DNA of 64,000 nt from Oscillospiraceae bacterium (GTDB lineage: Bacteria; Bacillota; Clostridia; Oscillospirales; Oscillospiraceae), in the NCBI GenBank assembly GCA_022792495.1, contig JAAWBD010000111.1:62001-126000 (forward strand). The letters run 5' to 3'. A program made the position numbers and the translations under genes. The notes under the pieces were generated by a model that saw nothing but the letters and a program-made list of their open reading frames with translations, searched no databases and was not told the DNA's origin. Below, piece by piece: positions 1 through 15,000 of the stretch. Position 1 is the first letter of the stretch, and each line of letters starts with the position of its first letter.

Positions 1-3000
1 GACGGGAGTGGCGGTGGGATAGACGGTCAGGTAGTACTCGTTGACCAGCTCATAGCCACTCTCGGCGTAGTGGATCACCCGGAAGCGCAGAGTCATGGTC
101 TGACGGACGCCGTCCACCACCGGGAACTCGAAGTACTTGTAGCTGGCGGCCCTTCTGCTCAGGGTGTAGCGGTTGCCGGCCTCGTCATAGACCTCCAGGT
201 ATGTGTTCTCGGAGGTGAGCGGGTACTTGTCGTAGGTGGAGGGATCATCGCTCATGAGGGCGATCTCCTCCTCCAGCTCCGCCATGGTGATCCCGCTGTC
301 CAGAGCCATGGCCCGGGCGGCCTTCTTTTCGGGCAGCACCGAGGCGAACACGGTGAATCCGTCGCCCTTGGCGGTGGCCCGGTAGTAGAACACATCGCCC
401 CGGAACATGGTGGTGAAGGTGCCGGAATTCACGTTGCCGCCGTTCTCATCCAGAATGATCTGGCCCAGCTGCGGCCCGGTGAGAGGCTTGTCGGTGTACT
501 TCAGGGTACCGTCCTCGTTGCGGAGGGGCAGTCCGTTCTCGTCCACCTCGGGCTGCTTGGGAGACTCGGGATCGATGAGGTAGAGCACGTAGCTCACATT
601 TTGGAGGTAGAAGTTCTTTCCATCGCCTCTGGGCAGATCCACCCGGATATCCAGCCGCTCCTCGTAGGAGGTCACGGGCAGAGTCACCCGGAACCAGGCG
701 TTGCCCTGATCGTCCACATCCACCACAGGTCTGCCGCTGGGATCCAGCATCGGCTGGCCGTTGGTTCCCATCACCAGGTCGGGGCTGGCTCTGTGGCCAT
801 TGACCCGGACGGTGGTGGTCACCAGGTTCAGCGGGGAGTTTGCGGGAATGATATCCCACACCGGCGCCAGGATGGAGACATCGATGGTACCGTCATCCTT
901 GGGACTTACGGTGGTGGTGTAGTTGGCCATCCAGGGCATACCGTCCTTCCAGCTGGTCTTGCCCTCCACCCGCACCTCTTTGAGGATGTCGATGGGATAG
1001 TAGCCCGCGGCGTTGTTCCGGCCCCGGATGATGAGCACCGTGTAATGCTTTACGGTTCCGGTGGCAGGATCGGTGACGGTGATCACGGCCTTGGTATCCT
1101 CTTCCCCTCTGGGCTTCAGCGTCACATTCCAGCCGCCGTCGGCATCGGGCGCGATCCCGTCATTCAGGGTCAGGACGTTATCGGGATGGACGGTCTGGGC
1201 CTTCAGGTACACAGACCGGGCATCATCGGCCACGTACAGGTAGTAGTTGTACACATTGTACTGGAAGCGATCCACATAGGGGTTGGCGGGATCGTTGCTG
1301 TCGGTGAACAGTCTGTCGGTGGTGAAGCTCAGATCCTCCACCGTCCCGTCGGCCTTGGTCTGGTTGGCGGTGAGCGCCAGCAGCTCGGCGGCGCCCTGGC
1401 CCTTCAGCTCCATCTCGGTGCCGTCCCGGCTCTCCCGGTGGATGATCAGAGAGTAGACACCGATGTAGTAGGGATAGCCGCCCTGGAGGGCATCCCGCAC
1501 ATCGTACAGGAACACCTTGGCCTCTGTATCGCCCACCTCGAGCTGGTAGGTGTCCTGGGCCTTGCCCTGAGCGTCGGTATCCACACTGTAGTGGTCGCCG
1601 TAGACAAGCCGTGCCTTGCTGGTGCCGGGCAGGGCCTCGATGTTCACGGTGACCTCATCCACATCGTAAGGCACGGTGACGTGGTAGTTGTAGATGCCGC
1701 CGTGGAACACGCTGGTCATGGTACCCTCGCTGACGCCCAGGTATTCCAGCTCGGGCGGACGGTACTGGTCGGGCAGCCGGACGATATTGAGGATGGTGCG
1801 CACTCTGGTCTCTGTCCGGTTGCCGTCGGCGTCCATACCGTAGGCCATAATCTCCACATTGTTCTCATTACCCACGTTCAGCGGGATGGCCAGCTTCCGC
1901 CAGCCTTCCAGGATCTCACCGTGCTTGTTGGCCGCATCGGTAACATCGTCCACATTGATGCTGGCGATCCGCAGCTCGGCGGCGTGCTGGGCCTGGGCCC
2001 AGACGTAAACGTGGTCGGTCTCATAGGGCACCACCACATTATAGTAGTGGATATTGCGGTTGAAGTCGGGGATGAGGATGGCGTCAGCCTCCATCTCCTC
2101 CTCCATACCGGGCACCCGCTCGTTCACCCGTAGGCCTGTGATCTCCGGAGTGGGCTGGGTGGGCTCCTCGGTATGCTCCTTGTCGCCCCGGTTGATGATC
2201 ACGGTGTAGTACCGCTCAATGCCCTTGGCACTGGTGAGGAGCACCTCCACAGTGTTATCGCCCACCATCAGATCCTGCACTGTATACTCCGTGCCGGAGG
2301 CCACGCTTCTGCCGTTGATGTACAGACCGTAGGCCTGCATCTCGTAGGTATCCACATAGCCGGCCTGGCCGGGCTCCACAGTCACCTGATTGCCGTCGCC
2401 GTCGATATAGGTGTACGGCACCAGCTTGCGGCCTTCGCTGTCATAGTGGCCGGCAGGTCTGTTGTTCGGATCGGGGTAGATCACCGGGTAGCTTACATCG
2501 GCGGAGAGATTTACCTCTGTGGTCTCGTAGGGCAGATTCACATAGTAGAAGTTGCCGTGAGGATCAAACACAGGGGTGGTCTCGTGGATCTCGCCGTTTA
2601 CGGTGCTGCTGAGGATCCGCAGGGCGGTGCCCTCGGCGTAGACAGGCGTGAAGGAGGTATCGCTGGTACGGTCGCGCCAGATGGTGATCCGGTATTCCTT
2701 CTTGGTCACATGGCCGTCCGCATAGCTGCCGTCGGCCCGGCGCTCCCTGGCGGTGACCTCCACGGTGAAGAGCAGATCGGTCTCGCCCATGGGCAGGTCA
2801 TAGATGCTGTAGTCCCAGGTGTGGGGGACAGGATCCATATGCAGGGTCTGCCAGCCCTCCACGGTCTTGACTCCGGTGCGCGGGTTGATCGTGGTGCGCT
2901 GCACCTTCACCTCAGCCCGATCCTCCTCCTCCGGCCGCAGGGTGGGCCGGAAGGTCAGGGTGTCGTTGAGGGCAAAGACATACCGTCCATCCTCGTCCTT

Positions 3001-6000
3001 CACCGGATCGCCATTCTCATCCAGCACCAGCTGGCTGGAGTACATGGGATAGCTCAGGAAATAGTTCACCAGCTCGCTGTTCCAGACAGGCGTCATGTGA
3101 CCGCCGGTGGTGTGATCCATCCAGATAATGTCGGCTGTGTCATCCCGTCCCTCATCGTGGAACACGCTGTCCTCCACATAGTCGTGGACGCTATCGGCGC
3201 TGTCGTTGTAGCTGTCGGTGGGATAGGCCACATACAGCTCCACCTCGTAGGCCCGCTTGAAGGTCTCCTTCTCGCCCTTGGCATTCACACGGGAAGCCTT
3301 GGTGGTAATGGTGACCCGATTGGTGCCCGGATGGAGAATGAGATCCTCCATCTCGGTCAGCTCGCTTCCATCCAGGAGGGACTCGCCGCCCACGGAGCGG
3401 ATCCGCAGGTCGGTGGCCATACCGTCCAGCCGCTTGGCCCGGGCGATGATCTGCGCCAGAGTGGTGCCCTCCTCCACGGCCACGAAGTAGTCGTGGGTGT
3501 CCTCCCGGTACAGCGGCACCGTGGGATCGCTGACAGCCAGGTTCTGGAGCCTGGTGTCCACCTGTCCGCTCAGATCGTTCCGGTAGAGGGCCAGGGAGGC
3601 ATAGAACCGGTTGCCGCTCTGATCCTGGAGCCGGAGCACATACCAGTTGTCGTTGTCGGTCAGGTTCAGCTGGTACTTCTCGAACTCATTCCAGGTGATG
3701 GGCGTCCACTCGTGGCGGCCGGAATAGGGGTTGTAGGTGCTCATGTTGGTGATAGACAGGCTGTAGCCCGCCTGGAGCACATAGGGCAGGACTGCCAGGG
3801 ACAGATAGTTGGTGTTTATGTCCACATTGGCGTAGTAGTTCCGGTCGCTGGGATGGTCGGAGGTAGAACGGGTCAGCTCCTGGGTACCGTTGAGCTTGAA
3901 GTCGGTGAAGGGGCTGAACTTGTTCCGCTCCTCCAGGGTGGTCGCCTGGGTGGCGGTGAACTCACCCTCGTTATTGCGGGAGAAGATCACATAGTAGAAG
4001 GTGCTGCCGTACTTATCCTGGACGTCGGTCCGGTAGACCTCGATCTCCAGACGGTACTCATCGCCGGGCCGCAGCTCGGGCACCGGGATGGTGCCTCCGG
4101 GCATGTCGAGCACCTGCTCGCTCACCGCCAGACTGTCGTTGTGGTAAGCCTTGTACTTCACACCGTAGATGAGCTTGCCGTGGCTGTACTGCTCATAAAC
4201 GATGGGGTTCACGTCCAGGCTGCCCCGCACCAGGTTGGGCACGCTGAAGTAGTAGCTGGTCAGGTCGGGATCGAACACGGGGGACATGTCATAGTAGATC
4301 CCGCCGTTGACCACCTGGATATCCTTCAGCTTAGCTGCGTTGTCGTCCACCTTCCGACGGATGACCACGGTGTACTTCCGGTGAGCCATTCCATCCTCAG
4401 AGGTCACCAGGATGGTCATGGTGTTGATGCCTGTCTTCAGAGGCACGTTGCGCAGCTCGTTGCGGTAGGTCACATCGGTGCCGTCGGCCAACTCCTTGGT
4501 GACGATGTTGCCGTTCTCCTTATAGGTCACGATAACACTGTCGCCATTCTTGGTAACGGAAATCAGATCCTCCCGCTCAATGGTGGTCTTTTCGGTGTCT
4601 CCCTTGATGACGAAGTCCGCCTTGGCGTCCAGGTCGCTGGGCTGGAGGACAGTGCCGTCAGGCAAGGTCACCTTGGCTGTAGCGCCGTCGCAGGGCATAA
4701 TGTCGGTGAAGTCGATCTTGTCCACCGGGCTTTCCACTACGATGGAGTACAGGGTCTTGAACTTCTCGAACTCGGGCGTGAGGGTGGCGGGAATAATGCT
4801 GCCCTCGTTGTCGGGATCGATATGCTCACCCTCCAGGTTCACCAGGTAAGCGTCGCTGCTGTACTTGTAGATGTGCAGCTTGTAGAGGATCCCATCGTCG
4901 GCGCTGGACACGTTCCGGTTGTAGCTGACCCGGATGTCCACCTCCATGTAGTTCTTACCGGGGGCCTGGACATAGTCCATCATGGGATGAGGCATGGTGA
5001 AGGAGTTGCGTCCCACCTCGCCGGTGCCATTCCAGTCGCTGGCAAACCAGTCGGTCTGGCCTCCGATGCGGATCATCTGCTCGTTCTTGGAGTTGTCCCG
5101 CATGGTGTGCACCCGGAGGAGCACCTGGTCGGTTTTCGCGGGCACGCCAACCACGAAGGCCTTCTGGCCCACGCCGTCGGCCCACATCTCCGTTTCGTCC
5201 CATCTGGCGGTACGCGGGTTCTGAGGATCGGACTCGGTACGCAGGAAGTAGCCATCCTCGCTGTCCACCTGGATCCCGATCAGGTCGCTGTCCACCTCGT
5301 AGAGGTACAGGGTGTAGATCCGGTACTGCTCCACGGTGGTGGTCATGGTCCAGGTCTCTCCATCATCGTTGGCCTTGTAGGTCACGATGGTGTGCTGAAC
5401 GACTCCCTTGTTATCATCCCGGTTGCCCTGCACCAGGCTGGCATCGTAGTTGGCATTCCAGGACTCGCTGTCCTTGCCGGCCTCGTTCACGATGGTCTCG
5501 GTGACCAGGATGGCCTGCACCTTGATCTGCACCTCGGTGCGTCCCTCCAGGTCGCCCACCACCTGGACATTGGCCAGGGAGGCAATGTTGCCCGTGCTGG
5601 GGGTGGGCTTCTGGTCGCTCACACTTCCATCCAGGGTGTTCTGGATGAAGGTGGTGGCGTAGCTCTCCACAGCCTGAGCAGTGACAGTGGGTCTGCCGTT
5701 ATGCTTGACATAGCTGTAGTAGTAGCCCTCCCGGACATCCAGAATCGAATTGATGCCATCTACCTGTACCCAAGCCAGGGACAGGTCGGCCGCCTTCCGG
5801 TTGATCCGGATCAGGTAATCCTGGATATTGCCCTTTTCAGCGGTGACCCGAATCACAAAGTCGTTGATGCCCACATCCAGATCCACCAGCTGGGTCAGGC
5901 TGGGCCCGGTGCTGCCCACCAGTACGTACTGGCCCTTCACCAGCTTATAGAGGGTGATCATGGTGCCGTGATCCTCGTGGTTATGGGTCACATGGGCATA

Positions 6001-9000
6001 GATGGTGGCCTGGGCCATGGAGTTGGGAACCTCGTAGATCTTGACCTTGGCGAAGTCCTCTGTACCATCCTCCAGCGTCTGGTTGGGCTCATAGCCCACC
6101 ACGCCCATGTCAAACAGGGTGGCGTCATCGGAGGGGATGTGATACTCCAGGGTGTAGGTCAGCTCATAGCCGGTGGAGGGCACTGTCAGGGTCACGGGGA
6201 TGCCCACGTAATCGGTGCCGGTCTCCACCTCCAGAACCCGGGTGGCCTCCCGCTCGTAGGAGATGGCTGCCCTGTCGTTCACGGTATAGCCGCTGTCGCC
6301 CACCAGGTTTCCAAACTCGTCGTAAGCGATCAGCTTGCCGTCGGCGTCAGGCTTCAGCAGGTTGCCGAACTGGTCGTAGTAGATCCGATCCAGAGCATCT
6401 GCCGCCTTGGTGCCGGACAGATCAAGGTAGGCCTTGATCTCCGGGGTCTCCTTCCCGATGTGGAGCATCACCGTCTCGTCCCGCATGGCCTGCTCGGTGA
6501 ATCGCTGGGCCTCCTCGGCGATCAGGTTGACATAATGCTGTCCATCCTCGTTGTCCGCCGGGTTCAGGTAGGAGTTGTCGATGAAACGCTCATCGGTCTT
6601 CAGGCTGGCGCTGAGCTGGTCGTAGCGGCCATCCACAATGTAGTCCGCCATTCTGGGCGCCCAGGTGATATCAGCGTTGACCTTCTCCGGGAACAGGTTG
6701 ATCAGCAGGTTGGTGATGAAGGTATCCCAGTAAGATCTACGCACCTCGGGGTAATAGTCGCTGTAGTACTTGCCCAGCACTTCCTTGATGTCATTGTAGG
6801 ACTCGGTGGCGTCAGCGTAGACCCGCAGGTAGCCGGGCCGGTCATCACTGATGGGCTCGTAATCGAAGCGGTAATCGAACAGCTTGGGCCAGAAGCTGGG
6901 CCGCAGGGGCAGGCCGATACCCAGGTCGGGATCGTAGCACTCGGCCGGGTTGGCCTCCAGCTGCACATCATAGGCCTCCAGGTTGTTCAGGTACACCTCG
7001 ATGTCCATGTAGTTGATGATCAGGGTGTAGTTCCGGATGGGATGCGTCCCGCCCACGGGCACCACAGAGACATAGAAGTAGTTCAGGCCGTCATTCAGAC
7101 TCTGGGCCGTGAAGTGGAGCAGGTGGCGCATATCCACGCTGCCGTCCTTCTGACGAACCTCCTGGCCGTTGACGATCTTCTTCTCCATCTTACCCTCGGG
7201 AGTACGGTAGTAGACAATGTACTCCTCCCGATCCAGGCTCACCAGAGATCCAGCCTCGGCCGCCTGAATATCGATGGTAGCGGTACGGGTCTTGTTGTAG
7301 ACAGTCGCCCGGGCCTCCAGGCCGCCGTCGGCGCCCCGGTTGAGGGCCAGGTCGTGACCATCCACCCGGATGAAGTCCAGCCACTGATCCAGGGCATTCT
7401 TCCGAAGCACGGCGTTGAAGGTGTGGCGGCTTCCGCCGTCCAGCTCAACCATGATGGGAACTCTGGTCTCCGCACCGGAGAGAACCACCATGGGGTTGGT
7501 CGTGAAGATCTCGTCCGTACCAATGACCCCTGTCTCCACCACGCGGCTGCCGTTGGGCTGGGTGGTGGTGACCTCCACCAGCTTCTCGGCCTTGTTAAGC
7601 ATGGAGAAGATACCCTCGCTGCGGTTGCCGATGTTCTCTTTGCCAATGTAGAGCTTGAAGCTGGAGTTGTTCTCCCGCAGCTTGTTCTCCAGGTTGGCAA
7701 AGGTAGCGCCCAGGATCACGGAGGTGCGGGTCACGGGGAACACGACCTCCTGATAGATGACCCGGTCATGGAGCTTCTCCTCGTAATCCTTGGTGCCGGG
7801 CACCAGGCGGTAGAGGATGCCATCGGTCTCCTTCAGGTTTTCGATGAGGATCAGGTTGCCATTCTCGTCGGTGAGCGGGTTGCCATCCTCGTCCTTGCCG
7901 GGCATCCAGTGCTTGCCCTGATAGAACAGGGACTCGGTACCCGCCAGGCTGTCCACATCATCCACTATCTTGACATAGCGGTACTCGCCGTTCTCATCCC
8001 GGTGCATGTAGGACTCCTCCTGGACGCGGACGATCAGGTCGCTGAAGTCTGCGGCGGAGTTGAAGATGGTCAGGGTATAGTCGGTGTAAAACTCCTCATC
8101 TTTGGCAGACACCCGGATCTTCAGATCGAAGCTGGTGACCTCCTTGCGCACCACCACCTCGCCGGTGAGGATATGGCTGTTGGTAGGCTTATCCTTACTG
8201 GTGATGAGGGTGCTGGACTCGTCGATGGGGATCACCACATCCCTGCCGCTGGCGTCCTTCACCGTCTGGAGCGCCCAGTCCACCTGCTGGTTATTCACAT
8301 CGGTGCCATTGGCCACGTACTGGTAGGCCAGGTAGTCGCCGCCGGGCATATCCAGCAGCTGGATGTTGGCCGCGGTACTGGTGGCCCGGAGATAGAACGG
8401 GATCCGGACATACTCCTCGCTGTCACCGTACAGAGTGGAAATGTAGGAGGCGTAGGAGCGCAGACCGGTAACGGAGGCGGGCCGGTTGGCGTGAACTGTG
8501 CTGCCATCCTTCCCCACGTTGACCTCGATCAGGCTTATATCGGCGGGAGAGTTATCCAGTATGATCTCGTACTCCCGCTCCTCGCCGTTGATGGCTACTA
8601 CCTTGAACCAGCGGGTGGTCACAGACTGGTTAGAGGTAAAGATCCTATCTCCACTATCCGTCCAATACTCGTGGAGGTGGGGCTCGTACATCCGGTATTC
8701 CTTTGTCTCCTCATCGAAATAGTACAGAGTAGACTGGGGATCCACTGTCCGCAGATGCAGGAATGTACTGTTGGTGTTGTCAGGCAGACGCACCCGGTAG
8801 ACGCCGGGCTCGCCCTCCACGTCATAGGTCATGACGCCCGTAGCAGTACTGCCGATGGGATGTCCATGGGCATCTTTGTGGTCGTAAGCCTCCACCAGCT
8901 GCAGATCCGTGTTGCCGGAGTTGCGCATCATCTTCAGCTTGTAGATCCGGAACTGGCTGTTGTCCGGCGTGGTCACCTTGAAGTAGAAGTAGCTGTGAAC

Positions 9001-12000
9001 GCCGGTCTCCAGAGTCACCAGGGTGTTACTCTTGCCCACGTCGTTGATCCGCAGATCCAGCTTGCTCTCCTCAGAGTAGATGCTGACCAGACTGGTGGGA
9101 GAACCGGCCACACCAGCGATCTGGGCCAGCTGGGTGGTGATGTCCACCATGGAGACGTAGTTGGTCACGCTCACATTTCCGGTGGCCCGGGGATCGATCC
9201 ACTCCAGACCGTTCTCCACGGTCATGAAGTTCACGTCCGGCTTGGCCAGAGTCATCTTCTCCAGGGTAGTCATGTCCTTGCCAGTGTAGATGGTCAGGGA
9301 CAGATCGTCCAGCTCGTCAGTCATGGTAAGCTGGAGCACCACCACTCCCACCTCGTCGGGCAGGAGCTTGTTGCCGCCCGCCTCGTACCAGTCGTCGGAG
9401 CCCACGAAGATGGGATAGAAGATGGTATCGCCCAGATCCATGTTCCGGCGGATGATGTTCACATAGCGATCCACCGCCAGGGACATGTCGTCAATGTTCT
9501 TCACGAAGGAGAAGTTGGCGTCCACATCCACGTTCATTCCCTCGGTTTCAGCGGTGGCAATAATGTCACCCTGCTCGGTACCCACGGGGATATTGAGCCG
9601 GAGCACCTGCACCTGATCCGGGGAGGAGATGGCGTAGAGCTGATCGGCCAAGGCGCCGGAGGTGCGGTAGAACAGGAGCTTTCCAGCGTGAGGTGTACCC
9701 TCGGCAGCCAGCTCCATCCGCAGACTGCTGGGCCCGCTGGCAAGGAGATCATCCGCCAACAGGGTGGCATCCACCTCGCCGTCGCCAGTGGCGGCGGCAG
9801 CCTTCAGATCCTCCACGAACTGGCCGGCCAGCATCAGCTTACCGTCCTGCAGCTCCAGCCGGGCATCAGCGTCAACCACCGGGGTGGCTACCCGGCCGTT
9901 AAAGAGGAGCTGATCCTCCTTCACACGGAGGTTGTTCTCCCTGCGAACCAGGTTGACCTCGTAGTACCTGGGAGTGAGATCCCGCAGGACATTGGAGACC
10001 TTGATCAGGTAGGGCCAGCTATCCCGCTCGATGGGGAACTTCAGATCCTCCACCGTCAGCTCGCCTCTGTGCTTACCCTCCTCCACCACCGGGATGTCGT
10101 ACTCGCCAGTGACGGGGTTGTAGGCGTACATGTCGATATAGGCGCTGGACTGAGTGGTCTTAAAGCGCATGTCGACCTCAACGGTAGAGGCAGCCAGAGG
10201 CACATCCACCACCGCTTCCAGCTCTCCGCTGGGCTCCCAATGCTTGTTGGGACCATACTCATCGGCCAGGACTTCCAGCTTATCCAGGCTGCGGTCATCG
10301 GAGATCTTGGCCACGTTCAGGTTGTAGCGGCGACCGGGATTTCGTGTACCCTCGCCCGCCAGGAACTCACTCTGAGAACGAACGTACACACCCAATGTGG
10401 TCATACTCGTGCCGGGTACGGTCAGGGTGGTCGCCAGCATTCCCTGGGCATACGCGTTGGGAGTCTCGCCTTCCTCGGCAATACCCACACCGGAGTAACG
10501 GAACTCTGTTCGTGCTGCCACATAGATGGAGGTAGTGCTCATACCCACTTCCGCCCGATAAGTGGTGGGGATATAGTCCAGATCGTAAAGCGGGTTGCCC
10601 TCGTCATCTGTGAGCATATTCCCCTCATCATCGTAACGGTAGATCTTCTGATACACAGGGCTACCATTATAGGCCGGGTTGGGTCGGCCATCAGGCAGAG
10701 TTGCAGCGATATTGTTATCGCCAGCCACTGTAGCAAAGGTCTCGGGAATGGGACGACCCTCTTCGTCTCTCTCCACGTTGGGATCGTTCCGGTCAATGGT
10801 GGTGCCGCCGCCAATGAGACGATACTCCGCATAGGCGTTGACAGGCAGGGTGGTATGGTCGCCGGAGCCATTGGCGTAAACCCAAAGGGCAGCGGTCTCC
10901 TCACCCTCCGCGTCCAGCTCCCGATCCAGGTTGCGGTTCTCGGTGTCGCTGTTGCGCAGCTCCAGCACGTAGTAGCCCACGTTGCCGTCAGCCGCCTCCA
11001 CCTGGAAGTAGACAGACTCCACCGCCATAGTCTCAGGGAACTCGGGATACTCCCGGCTTTCTTGGAAGGCAGCGATGTAGGACTCCATGATGTGCTGGGG
11101 ATTGTTTACCATCTCATCCACCAGCGTACCGTTGTTCTTGGTATAGTCGAAGATGTGACGGTCGGGCTCATCCACATCTTCCCGCAGGATCTGGTTCTTG
11201 TTGTTCCTGCTGTCCACATTGTTGATACCCATAACGCTGTCCTCAGAGCGGGCCTCAATGACTACCTTTGTCTTAGTCATGGTGGAAGGAGGTCTGGTGC
11301 CGCTTTCGGTAACTACGCTCTCCTTGGAAACGAAACCGTAGTACACCGTCCGGAACTCGATCTCTCTGTAGCCGGAAATGTTTCCATCAGCATCCAGGAT
11401 CGCATCTCTGTAGAAGTTATCCAGTTCATCCTGATACTTCTTCTCCAGAACGGCGTCACCCGCATCATGGGCAGCATCCCGCTTCGCCTCGATATCCTTG
11501 CGATAGTACTTCACCACATGGGGCTGGTGATCCTCACCCAGAAGCATAGCCTTCTCGGTTCCCTGGATCGGATACTCACGTCCACCGGTAGCAACTATGA
11601 TCTTCTCCACTTCAATATCACCGGAACGGATGTCCAGGGTGAAGGTGTAGAGGTTGCTGCTCTTGCCATCCTCGGCGATGACCTTTACCTGCATGGTGGC
11701 GCTGCTGCCGTTGTCCACATAGCCCTCAATGGGCAGCAGGATCTTACCGGTCTGGCCCACGTAGCTCGCACCATAGTCGGCGCCGTTGTACTGAGGCTGG
11801 ATAGTGGCCGCCCGGATCCCCAGGGCGTTGGGCACGGTATAGAGATCCACGGGTACCAGATACCGACCATCGCTGTCCCTCTGAATGGACTCCCGGCTCA
11901 CCAGGAAGCGGTAGGAGAACAGATCCGCATCCAGAACCTGGTCGAAGTACCGGCCGTCCACCTTGGAGGCGATCTCGTCATCGTCATCCTCCAGGATCAT

Positions 12001-15000
12001 GTCCAGCTCAGCCACGGAAGACTTGCGGTAGACATCGACGATGTAGATGTTCTTCTCGCCGGACTCGGCGACAGCCTCTACCACCACGTGGAAGCTGGGC
12101 TCCTTCTCAAAGTCGGCGTGGGTGGTCACGGCGCTGACGTCGGTGTGGTTGTTACCGTCCAGAACGGCGGTATTGCCAGCGGCTCCGTAGGTGTAGGTCA
12201 GGGTGTCGCCGAACTGGGTCTTGCCGTCGGCCTTGAAGTACCGGATGGTCACGGTCTGGAGCGGATTGGCCTTGTTGACCTGCTCCGGCCACAGGTTGAA
12301 CCAGTAGTCCTCTCCCTTGATGATATCGTACTGGTAAGTATAGACGGTGTTGTTATTCTCATCGGTGGAGATCTCCGGCTTCTCCATCTTCACCATCTGG
12401 TCATTTCCAGCGGGGGCGGTAGCGGTCTGCTCCTGCGCCAGAACCCACAGATCCAGTTCGTTGCCGTTCCGGTTCTTCCGGGTGACCACCAGATTATGGC
12501 CCATGTAGTTGCGGACGGTGGTACCGTCGGACTCCACCCGGCCCACCATGGCCTTGAGCATGGTGACGGAGTCGGCCTCGGGAGAAACATCCACGTGGTT
12601 GGCTCCGGCCTTGGCCGGATCGGTGACAAACAGGCCCTCGTAACCGGCCACATTGCTGGCCTTCATCCACTCAGTCCAGGCCAGTCCCTGGTAGATTTCG
12701 CCATCGGCGGCGCCAACAGTATCCAGATAGATCCGATACTGCTCGTAGCTCTTTACCACCGTATAATCCACATAGGTCACGCTGGAGTAATCCAAATCGT
12801 AGTTGGAGCTGGCCTGACGATACCGCGCCAGCAGCTCGTCATAGATCTTCCACAGGCCGAACTCGTCGTTCTCCCGATTCACGGGCTGGGCCACACCGTT
12901 CACTACCACGAAGGGCTCCACAGGCATCTTCAGATAGCCCAGCTTCACCCGGGTGCTCTCCTCCACCACAGTGGGCTTCACCGCCACGAACTCGTCAGCG
13001 GTAGCCACGGCCTGGATCCGGCCGGTGAACTCGCCGGAGGTCTGGCGCTCCAGCTCCACATTCTGGCCCAGGATATTCTCGTAGTACCAGGCCTGGATCA
13101 GGCTCAGATCCACCGTCTTGATCACCAGGGGCCAATCCTTGGCCTTGGAGGGATCGTAGTCATTGACGCTGGGCTGGACGGTGATGGTCACATTGGTGTC
13201 CTCGGACTTGCCGTCACCGTTGGCATCTGTCAAGTTCTTATCCTTCACAGACACCTCGTGCCGGACATAGTCGCCGTCCTCCACCTTCACGTTGGCGTAA
13301 AGCTCCTCAGTGATGGCGGTGATGTCCTCCACAGTGAGGACGGTGTCGGGCACGGTAACCTCGTAGTGGCCCTCGCCGGGATCGGTGTCGTCAGTGGGCT
13401 CCCGATCCCAGACCCACTCGGCCTCGGCTGCCACCTGCTCCCCGTCGGGCAGGGTGTAGGTAACGGTGACGCTTTCCAGCCGGTCGTTGGCGCTCCAGGG
13501 CACCAGCTTGATATATTCGGTGTTGTAGAGGAAGTCGGATACCTCAGGCGGCTGGTAGAGCTCCACGCCGCGGATGCTCACCTTGGCGTAGAGGTTGCCC
13601 TGGCTGTCCTTGCTGTCCAGCAGGCTTCCCTGGAAGGCGATGTTCTCGTAGGTATACTTCTCGATGGCGTCGCTTTCGGTCAGATCCTCGCCCAGCAGGC
13701 CGATGAGACCCAGGGCGTTCTTGGCCAGCAGGGCGGCCCGAAGATCCACCTGACCATAGTTGGGGGAATCCTCATCCAGAACGCTGGGATCCACCAGAGC
13801 CAGGATCACCCGGTCGGCGCCCTCGGCGGGCAGGGTGTTCAGCCGCTCCTCCTTGGTCAGCTCCTCGAAGGCGGCCATATCCAGCCACTCCTCGGTGCCG
13901 GAGAACTTGGTCATGCCGTTTGCGGCAGCACCATCCAGGATCTTGGCCACCCGCTCCATGGCGTACTCATAGCTCCAGAGCTTGCCGTTGCTGGCCTTCA
14001 CCGTAATGACCACAGTGGCGTCCACCACGTAGCTGCCGTCCTCGTTCTTGGGCAGGGTCAGCTCTACCTCGGCGGTGTTGCCGGCGTTGGTGAAGTCGAT
14101 CTTGGCGGCATCGTAGTCCTCGGTCTTGATCCGGATATCGATCTTGGCACTGGGGCTGTTGGCCCCGGCCTTGACAGTGAATACACCCACAGCCTCGGGT
14201 AGGGTGTTGCCTCTGGGCTTGCCGGTCTCGTCCAGAAGGCTGTCCTCCCGGTAGAGCAGGTCGCTATCGCCCTCATGGATCAGCTCATTCCAGCTGTAGA
14301 TGGGATCCTGCTTCAGGCGCACATCGTTATCCTGACGGTAGATATCCAGCAGGAACACCCGCTTCAGAGCCACAGAGGTGTGCACCGGCGTGCCGTTGTC
14401 GCTGGAGCCGTCGGCACCGTAAGGCGTAGCGGCCACAGTGATCTCCAGCCGGATATAAGCCTGCTGGCCGGGAGCCATGTGGGCAGTCCACTCGTCGTCC
14501 TTGCCGATGGCGGACACGGCGGGATCGGCGATCTTCACCTTGACCTGAGCGCCGCTTTGTCCGGCGGCATTCACAATGGCCTCAATGACATCCAGATAGG
14601 TCAGAGTGCCGTCGTTCTCCTCCTGGATCTGGTAGTTGGGCACATAGCCGATATAGTGGGTATAGCTTTCGCTTCCCACGGTCAGCCGGTCGGTGCGCTC
14701 CTCGGTAAGGATCTCACTGTCCGTAACCTTTCCGCCGGCATTGTCTGTGGTGGCCTGGTCATCCCGGGTCACAGTCAGAGCGCCCAGAGTCAGATCCACC
14801 TTGTGGATAGTCAGGGTGTAAACCTCCCGATAGGCGGGATCGCCGGAGGAGGCGGCCACATAGATGTAGACCTGGTCGCCGTCCTTCACCTCATCCGGCT
14901 TCAGAGTTGCCGTATGACGGCTCAGGGTCAGGCCGGAAACATCATTGATGTCGATGGGCTCGGTGGACACGCCGATCTGAGCGCCAGCGGAGATGGTGGT

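Noticed and set aside
2173-14202. Plus-strand 4,009-aa ORF as a real gene
   Set aside because: Directly antisense to the giant gene; Val/His/Gly/Leu-rich translation has no recognisable domains, and its openness follows from the absence of TTA/CTA/TCA in the sense frame.
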